A stretch of DNA of 46,912 bases from Pacificimonas sp036351775 (GTDB taxonomy: Bacteria; Pseudomonadota; Alphaproteobacteria; Sphingomonadales; Sphingomonadaceae). Shown piece by piece: positions 40,475 through 46,912 of the stretch. The notes below the pieces were generated by a model. That model saw only the letters and a list, made by a program, of their open reading frames with translations, was not told the origin of the DNA and ran no database searches. Position 1 is the stretch's first letter. Every line of letters starts with the position of its first letter. The position numbers were made by a program, and so were the translations under genes. Where the stretch lies: assembly GCA_036351775.1 (NCBI GenBank), contig JAZBPX010000065.1, positions 1-46,912 of the forward strand. The letters are read 5' to 3'.

Positions 40475-41841
40475 TCGCTTACTCCCCCGGATTCTCTTGG
40501 TGATGCCACGTTTCTAGGCGGCAGGCTTTGCCGGACAAGGCGCGGAATCATCAGGGCCTGCAGAACGGCGCGGACCGCCAGGAACAGCGTGAAGCTCAGC
40601 CACAGGCCGGTATTTCCCATCGGCCAGCTCAGCCACAGCGCCAGCGCGTAGACCGCCGCCGCGCCCGCCATCGTGATAAGGAGCGCCCGGGTCCAGCTTG
40701 CGCCCACGAACACCCCGTCGAGGACGAAGCTGGCGACGCCTGCAAACGGAATGATGGCCAGCCAGTAGGCCTGCGCCCGCGCCTCGGCAAACACCGCCTC
40801 CGTCGCCGCGAAACTGGCGAGGATCGGCTCGGCGAGCAGCAGGAAGAACAGGCTGACCAGCGCCGCCGCGCCGAGACCCCGCCACAGCAGCGCGCCGATA
40901 TAGCGCTTGAACCCGTCCCGATCCTTCGCGCCGAACCGTTCCCCGTTCAGCACCTGCGCGGCATTCTCGAACCCGTCGAGGAGGAGCGCTGTCACGATGA
41001 ACATCTGGTAGATGATGCCGTTCGCGGCCAGCGTGACCGCGCCGCGCTCCGCCCCCAGCCGGGTCAGCGCCGCGAGCGCCAGCATCAGAACGACGGTGCG
41101 CAGGAACAGGTCGCGATTGACGCTCAGGAACGGCGCGACCTTGCCCCAGGCGACCACGCCCTTCGCGCCGAGCGCGCGGCGAATCGCAGGGGCGGCGCTG
41201 CCCGACAGGATGAAGGCCAGCGTTCCGGCGAGCTTTGCATATTCGGCGATGAAGCTGGACCAGCCGATCCCCGCAATGCCGGTCTCCAGCCCCAGCACGA
41301 ACCACAGGCCAAGCCCGACATTCGCGAGATTGTACAGCACCTCGATCACCAGCGCGGCGCGCATCTGCCGCCGCCCGACGAGGAATCCGATCAGGGCGAG
41401 GTTCATCAAAACGCCGGGCGCAGTCCAGTAGCGGATCTCCGCGTAGACCGCCGCCTGCGCCAATACGCTCCCCTCCGCGCCGAGCGCCGCGAGGAGCAAG
41501 GGCAGGAGAACGGGCTTCGCCAGCAGCAGTCCCGCTGCGATCACCAGCCCAACGACGCAGCCCCGGATCAGCGTTTCTGCCTGCGCCGCCTCGCCCGACC
41601 GGGTCCCGTCCTGAGCGACGAGGCCCGTCGTGCCGGTCTTCAGGAAGTTCATCACCGTGAACAGCATCGCGAACAGCCGCGCGCCGACCTCCACCGCCCC
41701 CTGCGCCGCGGCATCCTCCAGCCGCCCGACGATCCACATGTCGCCCACCGAAATCAGCGCCGTCGCGACGTTGGTCACCATCGCGGGCAGCGCGATCAGC
41801 CATATCGCGCGCGGATCGAAGGATAGAACGGCTGGCCTCAT
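40471..41841 (-). CDS. MATE family efflux transporter
   Basis: The 456-residue inner-membrane protein has about 12 hydrophobic helices in two halves. The N-half motif LPAMVTNVATALISVGDMWIV matches the MATE substrate channel, and the DinF-like subgroup is suggested by LFAMLFTVMNFLKTGTTGLVAQ and the second-half NGIIYQMFIVTALLLDGFENAAQ. These proteins use Na+ or H+ gradients to expel cationic drugs or dyes. The ATG at 41841 was preferred to a GTG one codon earlier. It leads the MATE-hydrolase-rppH operon. Confidence 0.93.
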   Translation of the reverse strand: MRPAVLSFDPRAIWLIALPAMVTNVATALISVGDMWIVGRLEDAAAQGAVEVGARLFAMLFTVMNFLKTGTTGLVAQDGTRSGEAAQAETLIRGCVVGLVIAAGLLLAKPVLLPLLLAALGAEGSVLAQAAVYAEIRYWTAPGVLMNLALIGFLVGRRQMRAALVIEVLYNLANVGLGLWFVLGLETGIAGIGWSSFIAEYAKLAGTLAFILSGSAAPAIRRALGAKGVVAWGKVAPFLSVNRDLFLRTVVLMLALAALTRLGAERGAVTLAANGIIYQMFIVTALLLDGFENAAQVLNGERFGAKDRDGFKRYIGALLWRGLGAAALVSLFFLLLAEPILASFAATEAVFAEARAQAYWLAIIPFAGVASFVLDGVFVGASWTRALLITMAGAAAVYALALWLSWPMGNTGLWLSFTLFLAVRAVLQALMIPRLVRQSLPPRNVASPRESGGVSE

Positions 41842-41845
41842 CACC

Positions 41846-41971
41846 CTTTTCCCCTCCCTGGAGGGAGGGGCAGGGGTGGGTGGTCACGCGTAACCGGAAT
41901 CAGGCCGCTGTGGGTCATTTCGCGTTTGTTGGTCACACCCACCCCTACCCCTCCCTCCAGGGAGGGGAAAA
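41846..41971. repeat. Family B element between divergent genes
   Basis: CCCCTCCCTGGAGGGAGGGG plus CAGGGGTGGGTG at the left faces CACCCACCCCTACCCC and TCCCTCCAGGGAGGGG at the right. It sits in the 249-base gap between the divergent MATE and HDAC-like genes. 41972-42090 also has the accessory GTCGCAGCGGGGTG tract that recurs near 46270 and 46833. Confidence 0.82.
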
Positions 41972-42090
41972 GAGGCAGTTTACCCTTCCGCGGTGCCTGG
42001 GCTGCACGGGGGATCGCACCTGGCGGCTGCGCCGCTGGGTCGCAGCGGGGTGTTCATCCGCGTCAAGAGAGACCTATTTCATTTTCGCCC

Positions 42091-43047
42091 ATGCCCTTCC
42101 CGCTCTTCCACCACCCGCATTACGTCGCGCCGCTACCCGCCGGGTCCAGCTTCCCGATGAACAAATACGGCCTTCTCATGACCGCGCTTCGGGAAATGGG
42201 CGCTAAGATGGACGTGCGCGCGCCGCGGCCGATGCCGGAGCGCTGGATCGCCGCTGCGCATGACCCCGACTATGCGCGCGAGGTGCTGAGCCAGACCGTT
42301 CCGCCCGAGAAGGAACGCCGAATCGGCTTTCCGGTCACCGCGCGGGTGACGCAGCGCTCGCAGCTTTCGCTCGGCGGAACGTACGAGGCGGCGCTGGCCG
42401 CGCTCGAGACCGGGTTCGCGGCGAACGGGGCGGGCGGCAGCCATCATGCGCTGCCCGGCACCGGCGCGGGCTACTGCGTCCTCAACGATCTTGCCGTCGC
42501 CGCGAATCGCCTCCTCGCCGAAAAGCGCGCGGGCCGCATCCTGATCGTCGATCTCGACGTCCACCAGGGTGACGGGACAGCGGTCATGCTGGCAGGCCGC
42601 CCGGACGCCTTCACCTATTCGCTGCACGCGGAGAAGAATTTCCCGGTGCGAAAGGCGCGCTCCTCGCTCGATGTCGGGGTGCCGGACGGGCTGGGCGATA
42701 GCGGCTATCTCGCCCGCCTCGACGAGACGCTGTCCCCCGCCTTCGCCGATTTCGCGCCGGACCTCGTCCTCTACCAGGCCGGGGTCGACCCGCATCAGGA
42801 CGACCGCCTCGGCCGCCTGTCGCTGACCGACGCGGGCCTCGCGGCGCGCGATGCCTATGTGCGCGACCTGTGCCGGGAGGCGGGGGTGCCCTTTGCGAGC
42901 GTGCTCGGCGGCGGCTATTCCTCCGATGCGGGCCGCATGACCCTCGCCCGCCGCCACGCCCGCTCGATCCTGACCTGCGCCGGACAGGCTGCGGCTATCG
43001 ACACCCCTAGCGATTCTTTCTTTGAAGGTGGCGCAGGCCGGGCCTAG
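42091..43047 (+). CDS. Histone-deacetylase/AcuC family amidohydrolase
   Basis: The 318-residue zinc hydrolase has the class II-like HDAC signatures: FPMNKYGLL, the active-site double histidine in GGSHHALPGTGAGYC, zinc ligands in DLDVHQGDGT, and VLYQAGVDPHQDDRLG. The catalytic Tyr position is replaced by a C-terminal VLGGGYS loop as in AcuC/acetylpolyamine-type members. Bacterial members deacetylate small amines, polyamines or acetyl-CoA synthetase; the substrate is unknown. The ATG at 42091 begins the domain directly; an open frame extending upstream runs through repeat sequence and was discarded. Confidence 0.94.
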   Translation: MPFPLFHHPHYVAPLPAGSSFPMNKYGLLMTALREMGAKMDVRAPRPMPERWIAAAHDPDYAREVLSQTVPPEKERRIGFPVTARVTQRSQLSLGGTYEAALAALETGFAANGAGGSHHALPGTGAGYCVLNDLAVAANRLLAEKRAGRILIVDLDVHQGDGTAVMLAGRPDAFTYSLHAEKNFPVRKARSSLDVGVPDGLGDSGYLARLDETLSPAFADFAPDLVLYQAGVDPHQDDRLGRLSLTDAGLAARDAYVRDLCREAGVPFASVLGGGYSSDAGRMTLARRHARSILTCAGQAAAIDTPSDSFFEGGAGRA

Positions 43048-43068
43048 AACCGCTCGCCTTATATAGGT

Positions 43069-43139
43069 GTCATCCCCGCGCAGGCGGGGGTCTCTCCGGC
43101 CTAGCGCCGTCACGAGATTCCCGCCTCCGCGGGAATGAC
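43069..43139. repeat. Family A palindromic element, short
   Basis: GTCATCCCCGCGCAGGCGGG...CCCGCCTCCGCGGGAATGAC, about 71 bases, 24 bases upstream of korA. Confidence 0.85.
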
Positions 43140-43163
43140 AACAGGAAAGAGGACGCGCCATTC

Positions 43164-45017
43164 ATGGCCACACAGCTGAAGGAAACCACGGCAGCCGCTT
43201 CTGAGCGGGAGGCCGTTACGGTGCGCTTTGCCGGCGATTCCGGCGACGGGATGCAGCTGACCGGCGGCCAGTTCACCCAGTCCACCGCGCTTGCCGGCTC
43301 CGACCTTGCGACCTTCCCCGACTTCCCGGCGGAGATCCGCGCGCCCGTCGGCACGACCTTTGGCGTCAGCGCCTTTCAGATCAATTTCGGGTCGGAGGCC
43401 ATCGAGACCGCGGGCGATGCGCCCGACATTCTCGTCGCCATGAACCCCGCCGCGCTCATCACCAATCTCGGCGCGCTGAAGCCCGGGGGCCTCATCATCG
43501 CCGACACTGGCGCGTTCAACGACCGCAACCTCAAAAAGGCCGGCTACGAGGACAATCCGCTCGAGAATGACAGCCTGAAGGATTACCAGGTCGTCGCCTT
43601 CGACATCACCGCGCAGACCCTCGAAAGCGTCAAGGACTTCGGCCTCGGCAACAAGGAGGCGCTGCGGTCCAAGAACATGTGGACGCTCGGCCTCGTCCTC
43701 TGGATGTTCGACCGCGACCGCCAGCCCATTCTCGACTGGCTTACCACGAAGTTCGCGAAGCTGCCCGACATAGCCGCTGCCAACATCGCCGCCATCAACG
43801 CCGGCCATGCCTATGGCGAAACGGCGGAAATCCAGCAGGGTCTCGGCCGCTACCAGGTCGGCGCGGCGGAGGTCGAACCGGGCCTCTACCGCACCGTCAC
43901 GGGAGGGGAGGCGCTCTCACTCGGCCTCGTCGCGGGTGCCTCGCTCGTCGACCTGCCGCTGTTCTTCGGCAGCTATCCGATCACGCCCGCCAGTCCGCTG
44001 CTCCACACCCTCTCGCGGCTGAAGGAGTTCGGCGTCACGACGTTCCAGGCAGAGGACGAGATCGCCGCCATCTGCTCCGCCATCGGCGCCAGCTGGGCGG
44101 GCCAGCTCGGCGTGACGTCCTCCTCGGGGCCTGGTATCGCTCTGAAGGGCGAGGCGATGGGCCTCGCCGTCGTCACCGAACTGCCGCTGGTGATCGTTAA
44201 TTCACAGCGCGGCGGCCCCTCCACCGGCCTTCCCACGAAGACCGAGCAGTCCGACCTCTACCAGGCGCTTTACGGCCGCAACGGCGATGCGCCGATGCCC
44301 GTCATCGCTGCCCGCTCCCCCGTCGATGCCTTCGACGTCGCCATTGAGGCGTGCCGCATCGCGGTCGAGTATATGACGCCCGTCATGCTCCTCACCGACG
44401 GCTATATCGGCAACGCCGCCGAACCGTGGCGCGTCCCCTCAATGGACGATTACGAGCGCCGCCCGGTGAAGCATTATGAGGGCGACCCGGTCAGTCCGTA
44501 CAAGCGCGACGAGAAACTCGCCCGCGTCTGGATCAAGCCCGGCACCCCCGGCCTGATGCACCGCATCGGCGGCATCGAGAAGAATTACGACACCGGCAAC
44601 ATCGACTACGCGCCCGACAACCACCAGAAAATGACCGACACGCGCGTCGGCAAGGTCGCGGGCGTCGCCGACACCATCCCCGATCAGGACTTCGAGATCG
44701 GCGGCCCCGAGGACGATATGCTGATCGTCGGCTGGGGCTCCACCTACGGCCCCATCCACCAGGCCGTGAAGCGCGCCCGCCGCGGCGGCGCGAACGTCGC
44801 CCAGATCCACATCCGCCACCTCTGGCCGTTCCCGAAGAACCTCGGCGGTCTGCTCCAGAACTTCGACAAAATCCTCGTGCCGGAAATGAACACCGGCCAG
44901 CTGAAAACCGTCCTCCGCGACCAGTTCCTCGTCGACGCGAAGCCCCTGAGCAAAGTCAGCGGCCAGCCTTTCAAAATCGCCGAAATCGAAGCGGCGATCG
45001 CGGAGATGCTGGGATGA
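43164..45017 (+). CDS. korA: 2-oxoacid:ferredoxin oxidoreductase, fused gamma-alpha subunit (KorA)
   Basis: The 617-residue protein joins an N-terminal gamma domain (VTVRFAGDSGDGMQLTGGQF, DFPAEIRAPVGTTFGV, about 1-190) to the alpha pyrimidine-binding domain (SYPITPASPLLH, FQAEDEIAAICSAIGASWAG, TSSSGPGIALKGEAMGLAV). With KorB it oxidises 2-oxoglutarate (or a related oxoacid) to the CoA ester and reduces ferredoxin. This two-subunit form is the oxygen-tolerant type found in aerobic bacteria. Choice between 2-oxoglutarate and pyruvate is by similarity only. A family C repeat separates it from korB. Confidence 0.93.
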   Translation: MATQLKETTAAASEREAVTVRFAGDSGDGMQLTGGQFTQSTALAGSDLATFPDFPAEIRAPVGTTFGVSAFQINFGSEAIETAGDAPDILVAMNPAALITNLGALKPGGLIIADTGAFNDRNLKKAGYEDNPLENDSLKDYQVVAFDITAQTLESVKDFGLGNKEALRSKNMWTLGLVLWMFDRDRQPILDWLTTKFAKLPDIAAANIAAINAGHAYGETAEIQQGLGRYQVGAAEVEPGLYRTVTGGEALSLGLVAGASLVDLPLFFGSYPITPASPLLHTLSRLKEFGVTTFQAEDEIAAICSAIGASWAGQLGVTSSSGPGIALKGEAMGLAVVTELPLVIVNSQRGGPSTGLPTKTEQSDLYQALYGRNGDAPMPVIAARSPVDAFDVAIEACRIAVEYMTPVMLLTDGYIGNAAEPWRVPSMDDYERRPVKHYEGDPVSPYKRDEKLARVWIKPGTPGLMHRIGGIEKNYDTGNIDYAPDNHQKMTDTRVGKVAGVADTIPDQDFEIGGPEDDMLIVGWGSTYGPIHQAVKRARRGGANVAQIHIRHLWPFPKNLGGLLQNFDKILVPEMNTGQLKTVLRDQFLVDAKPLSKVSGQPFKIAEIEAAIAEMLG

Positions 45018-45035
45018 AGACTGCCATAACAACTC

Positions 45036-45133
45036 GTCATCCTGAACTTGTTTCAGGATCTCAGCGCGGGGTCCACGCGGCCTCGCTGTCACGCCATTTC
45101 CTGCACGAGATCCCGGATCAGGTCCGGGATGAC
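45036..45133. repeat. Family C palindromic element between korA and korB
   Basis: GTCATCCTGAACTTGTTTCA at the left; the right half ends GATCCCGGATCAGGTCCGGG then ATGAC, so the two halves are of mixed type. It occupies most of the 140-base gap within the two-gene operon. Confidence 0.82.
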
Positions 45134-45157
45134 GTCTAAGGGTAGGACCGCCACACC

Positions 45158-46198
45158 ATGAACGACATGACCCCCACCCCCCTCAAGGCCGCCGATTTCG
45201 CCACGGATCAGGAGGTGCGCTGGTGCCCCGGCTGCGGCGACTATGCCATCCTGAAGGGTGTGCAGCGCACCATGGCCGACATGGGCGCCACGCCGGAAAA
45301 CACCGTGTTCATCTCCGGCATCGGCTGCTCCTCGCGCTTCCCCTATTACATGGAGACCTACGGCTTCCACACGATCCACGGCCGCGCGCCGGCGCTCGCG
45401 ACGGGGGTGAAGCTGGCGAACCCTGACCTCGACGTCTGGATCATCACCGGCGACGGCGATGGCCTGTCCATCGGCGGCAACCACATGATGCACGTCCTCA
45501 GGCGCAATCTCGACTGCCAGATCATGCTGTTCAACAACGAGATTTATGGCCTGACGAAGGGGCAGTATTCGCCCACGTCGCGGGTCGGCACGCGCAGCCC
45601 CTCCACGCCCTACGGCTCGGTGGACCGCCCGGCGGAGCCCTGCACCTTCGCGCTCGGGTCCAACGCGCGCTTCATCGCCCGCTGCATCGACACCGCGCAG
45701 AAACAGATGCCGGACATCCTGAAGCGTGCCCATGCGCACAAGGGCGCCAGCTTCATCGAGCTCTACCAGAACTGCATCGTCTATAATGACGACGTCTTCG
45801 GCGCGTTCACCGGCAAGAAGGAGGCGCCCTTCACCCAGCTGTGGCTGGAGCACGGCGAGCCCATGCTGTTCGCGAAGGGCGAAAAGGGCATCGCCCTCGA
45901 CGAGGACACACTCACCCTGAGGGTCGTCGATGTGACGGACGGCGACTGGAAGTCCGCAGGCGTCCGCGTCCACGACGAAAAGAACCGCGTGATGGCGGGG
46001 CTGCTCGTCGAAATGCGCCACGACCAGGGCTTCCCCGTCGCGCTCGGCGTCCTCTACGAGGATCCGGCCCCCAGCTTCGAGCAGAGCGTCGTCACCCAGA
46101 ACGCCGAAGCCGCAAAGGGCAAGGTCGTCGACCTCCAGGCCCTCATCAAGCGCGGCCAGACCTGGGAAGTGAACCAGAAAAAACTGCGCGAGGTTTAG
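45158..46198 (+). CDS. korB: 2-oxoacid:ferredoxin oxidoreductase beta subunit (KorB)
   Basis: The 346-residue protein carries the thiamine-diphosphate domain (IITGDGDGLSIGGNH to LFNNEIYGLTKGQYSPTS) and cysteines for the one [4Fe-4S] cluster: RWCPGCGDY (Cys23, Cys26), GIGCSSRF and AEPCTFAL. The C-terminal tail (EQSVVTQNAEAAKGK) is normal for the family. It completes the KorAB enzyme. No ferredoxin gene is in the window. Confidence 0.95.
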   Translation: MNDMTPTPLKAADFATDQEVRWCPGCGDYAILKGVQRTMADMGATPENTVFISGIGCSSRFPYYMETYGFHTIHGRAPALATGVKLANPDLDVWIITGDGDGLSIGGNHMMHVLRRNLDCQIMLFNNEIYGLTKGQYSPTSRVGTRSPSTPYGSVDRPAEPCTFALGSNARFIARCIDTAQKQMPDILKRAHAHKGASFIELYQNCIVYNDDVFGAFTGKKEAPFTQLWLEHGEPMLFAKGEKGIALDEDTLTLRVVDVTDGDWKSAGVRVHDEKNRVMAGLLVEMRHDQGFPVALGVLYEDPAPSFEQSVVTQNAEAAKGKVVDLQALIKRGQTWEVNQKKLREV

Positions 46199-46204
46199 CG
46201 GGTC

Positions 46205-46395
46205 TTTTCCCCTCCGCGCCGAACGGCGGGGAGGGGCAGCGAGACTTGGCGGCTTTGCCGCCTAGTCGCAGCGGGGTGGCCATCGGCAAGCGCAGCCCTG
46301 CTCTCAGAAAGCCCCACCCCCTGACCCCTCTCTAAGCGGGAGGGGAAACTGCACCTAGTCTTTTCCCCTCCCTTGAGGGAGGGGCAGGGGTGGGT
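46205..46395. repeat. Family B elements downstream of korB
   Basis: TTTTCCCCTCCGCGCC...GGCGGGGAGGGGCAG, then GGCGGCTTTGCCGCC and GTCGCAGCGGGGTGG, then CCCCACCCCCTGACCCCTC, and TTTTCCCCTCCCTTGAGGGA with GGGGCAGGGGTGGGTGG. At least two units lie side by side. There is no gene between korB and the DUF559 remnant. Confidence 0.8.
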
Positions 46396-46725
46396 GGTCC
46401 AGCGCTTGCAGGATATCGTCCAGCACGCCGTAGAGATTCCGCCGCACGTCTTCGTTTAAACCCGCACCGTCCGATAGCCCATCGCTTCATGCCGCCGGTC
46501 GCGCGCTGCGTCCGAATCGCCTTCATGGCTGTCCCCGTCGACCTCGACGATCAGCCGCCGCTCCCGGCAGCAGAAGTCGACAATCGCCGTGCCGATGACA
46601 ACCTGCCGGGAAAACTTCGCGCCGCCCAGTTGCCGCCGTGACAGCTTCGACCACAGGATCGCCTCGGTCTCGGTCATGTGGGCGCGCAGTTCTCTCGCGC
46701 GCCGGATCATGTCGCGTCTGTCCAT
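46355..46725 (-). pseudogene. DUF559 endonuclease-domain protein, frame-disrupted
   Basis: The open part (46456-46725, 89 residues) matches DUF559/Vsr-like small nucleases: ARELRAHMTETEAILWSKL, then GAKFSRQVVIGTAIVDFCCR, and the acidic site LIVEVDGDSHEGDSDAARD ending GYRTVRV before TAA. The usual continuation, LRFWN-x-x-V-x-x-N-L-x-x-V-L, appears in another frame right after the stop: NEDVRRNLYGVLDDILQAL. So a deletion of about 10 or 11 bases removed the LRFW residues and shifted the frame. The shifted frame runs into repeat sequence up to a stop at 46355. Catalytic residues are kept, so partial function is not excluded. Confidence 0.75.
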
Positions 46726-46726
46726 C

Positions 46727-46763
46727 ACACCCACCCCTACCCCTCCCTCAAGGGAGGGGAAAA
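46727..46763. repeat. Family B unit before the DUF559 remnant
   Basis: CACACCCACCCCTACCCC then TCCCTCAAGGGAGGGGAAAA, the mirror image of the unit at about 46360-46398, so the DUF559 remnant is bracketed by an inverted pair. The remaining sequence to 46912 contains only the GTCGCAGCGGGGTGG accessory tract and no gene I can support. Confidence 0.8.
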
Positions 46764-46912
46764 GACCTATTCATTCCTCTCCACGCCGTAGAGTGGGAGG
46801 CGCAGCGAGGTTTGATAGCTTACCTGCCTAGTCGCAGCGGGGTGGCCGCGGTCCCGCCCAGTACAACCGAAGCTCCCCCTTGCAAAATAGGACCGCCTCG
46901 GCGACCCAGTCC

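Noticed and set aside
1..46912. Prophage, integrative element or defence island
   Set aside because: No integrase, transposase, phage structural, toxin-antitoxin or restriction genes are seen; the tRNA-Thr gene has no adjacent integrase or visible repeated 3' end.

Overview
The window is GC-rich chromosomal DNA from an alphaproteobacterium, most likely a member of or close to the Sphingomonadales. The reasons are the lptE-leuS-DUF3576 order, the rsmB/rpe/heparinase/purH block, the lpoA-yraN-rsmI cluster, a small SDHAF4 homologue, and dense palindromic intergenic repeats of the kind common in these genomes. The lineage is an inference from gene content. I see no prophage, integron, CRISPR array or insertion sequence. 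Most of the window is core metabolism and information processing.

Layout. 1-3071 (minus): lptE (5' end only), leuS and a DUF3576 lipoprotein, diverging from a small outer-membrane protein gene. 4056-7709: a short thiE-like gene diverging from yggS, a HAD phosphatase, a glutathione transferase carrying an in-frame palindromic repeat, and a saccharopine-dehydrogenase-like gene. 7887-8551: an L,D-transpeptidase and tRNA-Thr(TGT). 8704-14787 (minus): a tight run SDR-rsmB-rpe-heparinase-purH with several 4-base overlaps. 14884-17710: SDHAF4, yraN-rsmI and the divergent lpoA. 17862-23807: a DUF885 peptidase, acyl-CoA dehydrogenase, an atypical SDR, an HCCA-isomerase-like protein, an alpha/beta hydrolase and a TPR protein. 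24161-27972 (minus): cytochrome c with a duplicated 3' fragment, an NlpD-like LysM/LytM lipoprotein, surE and serS. 28073-36066 (plus, with one minus-strand gene): host-attachment family protein, ABC ATPase, nadB, a small membrane protein (minus), thrS, a methyltransferase and infC. 36369-43047: an OYE-type reductase, a cation/proton antiporter, the rppH/hydrolase/MATE overlap operon and an HDAC-family amidohydrolase. 43164-46198: korA-korB, a two-subunit 2-oxoacid:ferredoxin oxidoreductase. The end holds a frame-disrupted DUF559 gene among repeats.

The observation I rate highest concerns start codons. infC begins with ATT, as in E. coli, where this lets IF3 repress its own translation. Two further genes have no ATG, GTG or TTG that would give a complete protein. 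surE has ATC exactly at the conserved initiator position with a well-placed Shine-Dalgarno sequence. rsmB has CTG in a CTGA stop/start overlap with the upstream gene. A TPR gene may also start at CTG. IF3 discriminates against such codons, so these genes could respond to IF3 level. That is a hypothesis, not something shown here.

The second theme is genome shaping by palindromic repeats. At least five families lie in almost every gap. One sits inside the GST reading frame. Two supply or touch the stop codons of surE and rppH. Others accompany a tandem duplication of the cytochrome c 3' end, a decayed copy of an SDR 5' end and a broken DUF559 gene.
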